Assembly (NCBI GenBank): GCA_021325455.1
Contig: JAJPHD010000008.1
Location: forward strand, 62,001-126,000
DNA from: Actinomycetota bacterium
Lineage (GTDB): Bacteria > Actinomycetota > Acidimicrobiia > Acidimicrobiales > JAJPHD01
DNA length: 64,000 nucleotides
Direction: 5' to 3'
Position 1 is the first letter of the stretch. Every line of letters starts with the position of its first letter. The notes below the pieces were generated by a model. That model did no database searches. It was not told the origin of the DNA and worked only from the letters and a program-made list of their open reading frames with translations. The translations under genes and the position numbers were made by a program. Of this stretch, positions 58,818 through 64,000 are shown in pieces.

Positions 58818-60476
58818 CTACTCCACCATGGCCGCCACGTTGGGGGCGGCGCGGGGGCGAGGGGCCGGGGGGGAGGCCACGTTGGCCACATGGCGGTCGT
58901 AGAGGTGGACCTTGGCCGGCACGGCGAAGGGGGCAGCCAGGTTGACCACCAGGCACTCCCCCGGCATCAGCGTCTGGATCTCGGGACCGAGGGCGGACAG
59001 GTCCTGCTTGGACGAACCCCTCAGGATGGAGCGGTCCTTCTCATCGGCCAGCCCGAGGATGAAGAACGTGTTGAGCTGGCTGAGGAGCTCGTCGTCGAGG
59101 AGCTTGGGCTGCTGGGTGATGGCGCAGATCCCCACCTTGAACTTCCGCCCCTCCCGGGCCAGGCGGGGGAACACGTTGGACTCTCGGTCCTTGCTCGCCG
59201 ACAGCACCCGCTGGGCCTCCTCCAGGACCACGGCGACCACGGGCAGACGCTCGTGACCGGCGGGGTCCTCCAGGTAGGCGCTGGACCAGGCGTCGAGCAC
59301 CCGCCGGGTGAGGAACGAGGCCACCAGGACCTCCTCGGTGGAGGCCAGCCCGCTCACGTCGATCAGCACCACCCGCCCGTCCCGCAGGTCTTGGAGGACG
59401 GCCGATCCCACTGACACGGCCGGGTCGGTGGAGATGCAGGACAGCCCCACGATGCGCCGGGCCCGACGCTGGGTCACCTGCAAGGTGTTGAGGGCCACCC
59501 GGCCGGAGAGCTCGGCGTCCCGGAAGCCGGCCAGGTCCTCCACCCGGGCGAAATCTGCCAGCCAGGAGAGCCCTTCGGCCCGGTAATGGCGTTCCAGCTC
59601 GAAGAGGGCCTCCTCCTGGGGTCGGGTCCAGTCGTGGGCGGTGCGCAGGTCGTCCACGCTCAACTCGCCCAGGCTGACGCTCAGGCTGGTGGTGCCCGGG
59701 AGGGACCGGGCGGCATAGGTACGCAGGCGCTCGGCGGCCCACGGGTGGCGGGACAGGGCGGCGCGGTACTCGCCGTGCGGGTCCACGATGAGCAGCCCGT
59801 AACGGCCCTGCCTGGTCATGACCGCGCCGGCCAGCACCTGCATGAGGTTGGACTTGCCCATCCCGGTGGTGGCGAAGATGCCGACATGGCTGGCCAGGGT
59901 CTCCCCCGGGATCCCGACCTCCACCTCCACCTCGGACTCACCGCTTCGCAGCCAACCAACGGTCAGGTCGCCCATCCTGCCTCGCAGGAAGGCGAAGTCA
60001 GCCGGCTCCGGCGAGACCACCCGGGAGAACTGGGTGGGGAGGCTCTTGGGCTTGAGGAAGGAGCGCCCGTCGGGTGACAGGTACCCGAGGCAGCGGCACT
60101 CGGCCACCCGGTAGGTGCGCCGGCCGGCGTCGTGGAGGGGATGGGCCCCGCTCTCCCCCAAGGTGTCATCGACTAGGAGGGTGCCTGCCACCCGCTCCGC
60201 CCATCCGGGCTCCCGGTGCTCGCTCCCATAGGTCACGTCCACCACCCGGAACAGGTACCGCCGCCCGGTCCCCTCGTCCACCCCGACCAGCAGCTCACCC
60301 AGGAACAGGTCCTCGTCGGGGGCGGCCCGGAACACGGCCTCGAGCACGTTGCGCCCGAACAGCCGGCCCCTGGTGGCGTCCCGGGGCCCCGGCCTGTCCG
60401 GTATGGCGCCCAGGCCCGCTCCAGGGGCGTCCATGGCCGTCCCATCAGCACTCATGCCCGCTCCATCAGGACTCAT
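58818..60476 (-). CDS. herA: HerA-type DNA translocase
   Basis: A 552-residue hexameric ATPase of the HerA/FtsK superfamily. The N-terminal beta-barrel (HAS-like) domain covers about 30-190, including FLKPKSLPTQFSRVVSPEPADF. The ATPase core has Walker A TTGMGKSN (203-210), a VDPHGEYR segment, Walker B VVAVVLEEAQRV with Glu419/Glu420, and the ITQQPKLLDDELLSQLNTFF sensor region. HerA drives end resection together with NurA. ATG 60476 overlaps the nurA stop (ATGA). Two further in-frame ATGs at 60455 and 60434 lie in a tandem repeat and may also be used. Confidence 0.92.
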   Translation of the reverse strand: MSPDGAGMSADGTAMDAPGAGLGAIPDRPGPRDATRGRLFGRNVLEAVFRAAPDEDLFLGELLVGVDEGTGRRYLFRVVDVTYGSEHREPGWAERVAGTLLVDDTLGESGAHPLHDAGRRTYRVAECRCLGYLSPDGRSFLKPKSLPTQFSRVVSPEPADFAFLRGRMGDLTVGWLRSGESEVEVEVGIPGETLASHVGIFATTGMGKSNLMQVLAGAVMTRQGRYGLLIVDPHGEYRAALSRHPWAAERLRTYAARSLPGTTSLSVSLGELSVDDLRTAHDWTRPQEEALFELERHYRAEGLSWLADFARVEDLAGFRDAELSGRVALNTLQVTQRRARRIVGLSCISTDPAVSVGSAVLQDLRDGRVVLIDVSGLASTEEVLVASFLTRRVLDAWSSAYLEDPAGHERLPVVAVVLEEAQRVLSASKDRESNVFPRLAREGRKFKVGICAITQQPKLLDDELLSQLNTFFILGLADEKDRSILRGSSKQDLSALGPEIQTLMPGECLVVNLAAPFAVPAKVHLYDRHVANVASPPAPRPRAAPNVAAMVE

Positions 60477-60490
60477 GCCCGCTCCATCAG
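60450..60490. repeat. 21-bp tandem repeat across the nurA-herA junction
   Basis: Two copies of a 20-base identical segment (60450-60469 and 60471-60490), spaced as a 21-base tandem unit, span the end of nurA and the start of herA. On the coding strand each copy contains an ATGAGT, so the duplication multiplies the herA start codon. It produces the repeated N-terminal residues GAGMSPDGAGMSADG. Confidence 0.8.
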
Positions 60491-61507
60491 CCGATGCCGA
60501 TCGGCGAAACAGCGCTCTCGCTGCGCCAGCCCTACTCCCACTCGCTCGAGGTGCTCGTCCAGGGCCATGCGGGCCTCCGTCCGGACCCATCCCGGGCAGC
60601 CAGCCAGGCGGTCCGCCACCGACAAGGGGTAGGGATAGCCCGGGAAGGCGGCATCGTCTGCGGTGGCCGCCACCATGCCCAACGCAGTCTGGGGATCAAG
60701 GCCCAGGGGAAGGCGATGGGGCAGGTCCACCCGGAAGGCGAAGCGGGCGGCAGGATCCAACCGGGCCACCGTCACGCTGAGGGCAGGCTCCACCCCCTCG
60801 GCGGTTGCTGCCACCCGGGCCCACCAGCACGCTCGGCCCCCCAACCCGGGGTCTGCCTCAGCTTCGGCCTCCAGCTGGCCGACCAGGGGCACACCGCCGC
60901 GCGACAAGCCGGAGTGCTTGGTCACTCCGGCGACCAGGACCCCCCGCTCCGCGGCCCGGCCCAGGAACTGAGCCACCCAGGTCCCGGGAATACGCCAGTC
61001 CGGCTGGAGGTCGCCGTCCATGAGGACCAGCGCACCCGGCTCCGCCTCCTCCACGGTCCGGGCCAGCAGCTCCCACTCACCGGCATCCCGCAGCAGGTTG
61101 GCGTCCAAGGGAGCATCGGGAGACAGCTCCAGCCCCAGCTCGGCCAACCAGGCCCGGGCCGGCCCGTCGTCACCTCCGCCGAGGAGGTAGGCACGAAGCT
61201 GGCCCTCCTCCTCCTCGACAGGCTGCCCGCACCGCCACCTGGCTCGGGCCGCCCTCACCACCACCACGGCCAGGCACCGACCGTCGGCCACCGTGGCCTG
61301 CCCCCCGTCTATCCCCCACACCTCGGCCGGGCGCGGCCCCCTGGCGAGGGGTCGGAGCCGTGCCTCCGCGTCGGGAACCAGGCCGGCGTGGCCGGTGCCC
61401 CCCAGCCGCCCTGCACCCCCCGCCAGCAGGCTGGCGAGCCGGTACGCCACCGCCTCGATGGTCTCCGCTCCACCCACGCCTCCCAGCCTGCCAGGAGGGT
61501 GTGACAC
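60473..61507 (-). CDS. nurA: NurA-domain 5'-3' nuclease
   Basis: A 344-residue NurA-family nuclease that partners HerA. The first catalytic Asp is in EVWGIDGGQATV (Asp67), the second in LVLMDGDLQPDWR (Asp164). The C-terminal FPGYPYPLSVADRLAG and the VTKHSGLS segment are further family marks. The GTG at 61507 is the longest start; GTG 61477 is a possible shorter one with a purine-rich leader. Only 27 bases separate it from the divergent membrane-protein gene. It is the first gene of nurA-herA-sbcD-sbcC. Confidence 0.88.
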   Translation of the reverse strand: MSHPPGRLGGVGGAETIEAVAYRLASLLAGGAGRLGGTGHAGLVPDAEARLRPLARGPRPAEVWGIDGGQATVADGRCLAVVVVRAARARWRCGQPVEEEEGQLRAYLLGGGDDGPARAWLAELGLELSPDAPLDANLLRDAGEWELLARTVEEAEPGALVLMDGDLQPDWRIPGTWVAQFLGRAAERGVLVAGVTKHSGLSRGGVPLVGQLEAEAEADPGLGGRACWWARVAATAEGVEPALSVTVARLDPAARFAFRVDLPHRLPLGLDPQTALGMVAATADDAAFPGYPYPLSVADRLAGCPGWVRTEARMALDEHLERVGVGLAQRERCFADRHRLMERA

Positions 61508-61534
61508 TTACAAGCATGTGGTTCGGCGTCCAAT

Positions 61535-63160
61535 GTGGAGGTGACGCCTAGGGCCCGGGCCCCGGAGCCCCTCCTGGTCGAGGTCGTGGTCGGGAACCCG
61601 GCCGGCGGCCACGGAGCATCCCCGGGCCCGGCGGAGGGGATCACCGGCCGTCGCCATCGGCACCGGGGATGGGCGGCGTTCGCCGCCCTCGTCGTCCTCC
61701 TGGGCGGCCTGGCGGCTGCCGGCCCCCTCAGCCGGAGGGTGGAGAGGGGTGAGCTCCGCCGGCTGGAGGCCCAGTGGTCCACAGCCGTGGCACTCGACCT
61801 GGACCGCACGGCCTTGTCCGGCACCCTGGCCGGCCTAGCCGTGCCCTCCGACCGCGCCCTGGTCACCAGGGCGGACCGGGCCCTCAGAGCTGAGGAGGCC
61901 CGCCGCCTGGGAGTCCTAGAGGCCCAGGTGCGCTCGGACGGGGCCCTCGGCCACCGGCTGGCGACCATCCGCTCGGCCCTGGAGCAAGCAGTGGGGGCCC
62001 TGCGCGCCGACCTCCTCCCCGGGCGCTCCCCCCGGGCCGGCGCTGCCGTCAACCGGCTGAGCTCGCTCATGGCCGCGGGCCGACAGGCTCTGGGCGTCAC
62101 CGCCCCGCCACCTGGGTCCCGGGCCCGCCTGAGATCGGCCGGGGCTGCGCTCGCCCACCTGCACCACTACCTGGACAGCCGGACCGGCGATGACCTGCTC
62201 CTGGTCAACGGGGCCACGCCACCCCGGGTGGTGGAGGTGGACCGCAGCCGGGTCGGGGAGGCAGACCTCGGCCTCGGCCCTGGCGCCGCCGTTTCGGCCA
62301 TCGTGCCCAGAGCCGGCTTCTTGGCGGTGCTGGTCGAGGCCAGCCCCATGGGGGGGAACCTGTGGCGGGTCCCCCTCCGCCGAGGCGGCCACCCGAGGCT
62401 GCTGGCCCGGGGGGTCGAGAACGTCCTCCCGGCCGGCCCGCCCGACGCCGTGTGGACCCAGGACGCCGGGAGCCGCTTCAGGGAGGTCGATGGGGCCGGG
62501 CGGGTCCTCCTCGGCCCGGGGACCCTCAGGACCCCCCGGTGCTGCCTCTACCCCTACGAGTACCTGACCCAGGTCGTGAGCGTCGGTCCCTACCTGGCCT
62601 ACAGCTTCGGCTCACCCGGCCCGGGCGTGGCCACGCGGGGGCTGGAGCTGTGGAACCCTGCCAACGGTGCCTCCCACCTGGTGGCCCGGGGCTGCGCCGA
62701 CCCGCTGGCGGGAGAGGGGGACCTGCTGGCCTGGATGACCTGCTCCCGCCTCCCGGCCCTCCACGTGACGAACCTGGCCTCCGGCCTGACCCTGTCCGTA
62801 GGGGACCCCGCCGGCCTCCGGCCCGACCCGGTCGCCGCCTTCTCCCCTAACCACAGGTGGCTGGCGACCGAGATGACCAACTCCACCTCCACCAGGTCGG
62901 TCCTGGCGCTGGTGGACACCGCGACCGGCCGCCTACGCCTCATAGGCGGGGCCACCCCGGACCCTTCGCAGCCCGTCCTGGCGTGGTCCCCCCACGGGCG
63001 GCGGGTCTACTTCCTCGGTGCCGATCAGGCGGCGCCGGTGGCAACCTACGGGCTGGGAACGAGCGATGCCCTCGACCTGCGCTATCACGGCACCCCACCC
63101 GAGCCGGGGATCGTCAGCCAGCCCCTGGTGGTCCTGTCTGCCGGTAAGCTCAGCAGCGGA

Positions 63161-63166
<6 letters not shown>
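61535..63166 (+). CDS. Membrane-anchored propeller-like protein of unknown function
   Basis: A 543-residue protein I cannot assign. The N-terminal 45 residues are basic and Gly/Pro-rich; one hydrophobic helix follows (about 46-64, AAFAALVVLLGGLAAAG). Then comes a helical stretch (about 65-200). The C-terminal 330 residues are beta-rich with repeated short strands (LWRVPLRRGGHPRLLARGVEN, LVDTATGRLRLIGGA, AWSPHGRRVYFLGAD) that look like a TolB or WD40-type propeller. The topology suggests an extracytoplasmic sensor domain. The start is GTG 61535 or GTG 61541. Its stop codon lies inside the RNase P RNA P1 helix. Confidence 0.62.
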
Positions 63167-63517
<351 letters not shown>

Positions 63518-63539
63518 TTTCAGGCCTCTGACAGGTTCT

Positions 63540-64000
63540 TCACTCCCCTACCTCCTCCCCGTGACCTGCGACTGACACATGAGCACCGAGCACCGGGTCC
63601 GCCGCTGCCCTGGTGCGGTCGTCGTCCTCGGGCCACAGATGGCCATAGACGTCGAGCGCCATTTGGGCTGACGTGTGGCCCAGGCGGGACTCACGACCCT
63701 GAGCGACTCCCGGGCCCGGATGAGGACCGAGGCGTAAAGGTGCCGGAGCTGGTGGTAGCCATCTCCGGTAGCGATGCCGAGCGGGCCGGCTGCCGACATC
63801 CAGGCTTCGGAGAAGGTCGTGCGGCGTACCGGCCCGCCCCGGGGCCCCCGTGAACACCAGGCCCTCCGGGCCCAGTCCAAATCAACGGACGTGAGCAGCC
63901 AGCTCCTCTACGACGAGGTCGGCCACCGGGATGGTCCCGGGTCTCCCAGGTGCTGTCCCCATTACCGCCCCGACCCTCGGCTGAGAAGCTCGGCCGGCAC
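63540..64000 (-). pseudogene. Tyrosine-recombinase (integrase) remnant
   Basis: Pieces of a phage-type tyrosine recombinase catalytic domain lie in different frames. TIPVADLVVEELAAHVR is followed by an in-frame TGA (about 63887), then GPEGLVFTG. After a shift come GGPVRRTTFSEAW and YHQLRHLYASVLI, with the HxxR active-site His and Arg. After another shift comes RLGHTSAQMALDVYGHLWP with the late His and catalytic Tyr. At least one stop and two frameshifts make it non-functional. It continues past the right edge. It points toward rnpB, ending 23 bases from the rnpB 3' end. Confidence 0.8.

Noticed and set aside
57627-59414. A 595-residue plus-strand open frame across sbcD and herA
   Set aside because: It is antisense to two genes with complete catalytic motifs and shows only biased low-complexity sequence.

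Overview
The window is very GC-rich DNA from an actinomycete-type bacterium. The markers are F420-linked oxidoreductases, a WhiB-type iron-sulfur protein, a wax ester/diacylglycerol acyltransferase, a B12-dependent ribonucleotide reductase and many GTG starts. The gene mix suggests the class Acidimicrobiia or a relative, but that is inference without a phylogeny. It looks like ordinary chromosome: no intact mobile element and no CRISPR array. One tRNA, RNase P RNA and a broken integrase were found.

Layout. 1-8.4 kb: the end of a LysR regulator, a cyclopropane-fatty-acid synthase whose 3' end overlaps ftsH on the other strand, a bacterial release-factor-like (baeRF) protein, a Tat-exported dimethylformamidase-like protein and a flippase-like membrane protein. 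8.5-12.2 kb: tRNA-Gly, a WS/DGAT acyltransferase, mutM, dut and a 43-residue membrane peptide on the minus strand, then orn divergently. 12.2-21.4 kb: a metallo-hydrolase, aldo/keto reductase, sedolisin-type secreted protease, F420/FMN protein, DUF488 protein with a probable CTG start, hemerythrin, VOC protein, TetR, P450 and an AI-2E-type permease. 21.5-27.6 kb: a tryptophan-degradation block. tdo (+) is divergent from kynureninase, a CoA ligase, a 78-residue unknown protein and a two-domain aminobenzoyl-CoA monooxygenase/reductase. A perfect 9-bp inverted repeat sits in the shared promoter region.

27.6-31.3 kb is a tightly overlapping minus-strand operon: LLM flavin oxidoreductase, SDR, RidA, lipid-kinase-like protein and a DtxR-type regulator that has lost its primary metal ligands. 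31.4-48.5 kb holds an amine oxidase-like protein, nrdJ with a well-formed promoter, a nitroreductase with a rubredoxin-headed MBL protein, an MFS-glycerol kinase pair, plsC/TetR, SRPBCC/glycosyltransferase/queG, small zinc or cysteine-rich proteins, a DUF885 peptidase, trpD and WhiB. 48.6-55.2 kb: glpD, an alkyl-DHAP-synthase-like flavoprotein, a second FGGY kinase and a 14-helix MFS exporter. 55.3-61.5 kb: nurA-herA-sbcD-sbcC, a four-gene DNA-end-processing operon of the type known from archaea. 61.5-64 kb: an unknown membrane-anchored propeller-like protein, rnpB overlapping its stop codon, and an integrase pseudogene pointing at the rnpB 3' end.

The two most coherent systems are the tryptophan-to-anthraniloyl-CoA route and the HerA-NurA-Mre11-Rad50 operon. 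All starts and functions were read by eye from the sequence; no database search was run.
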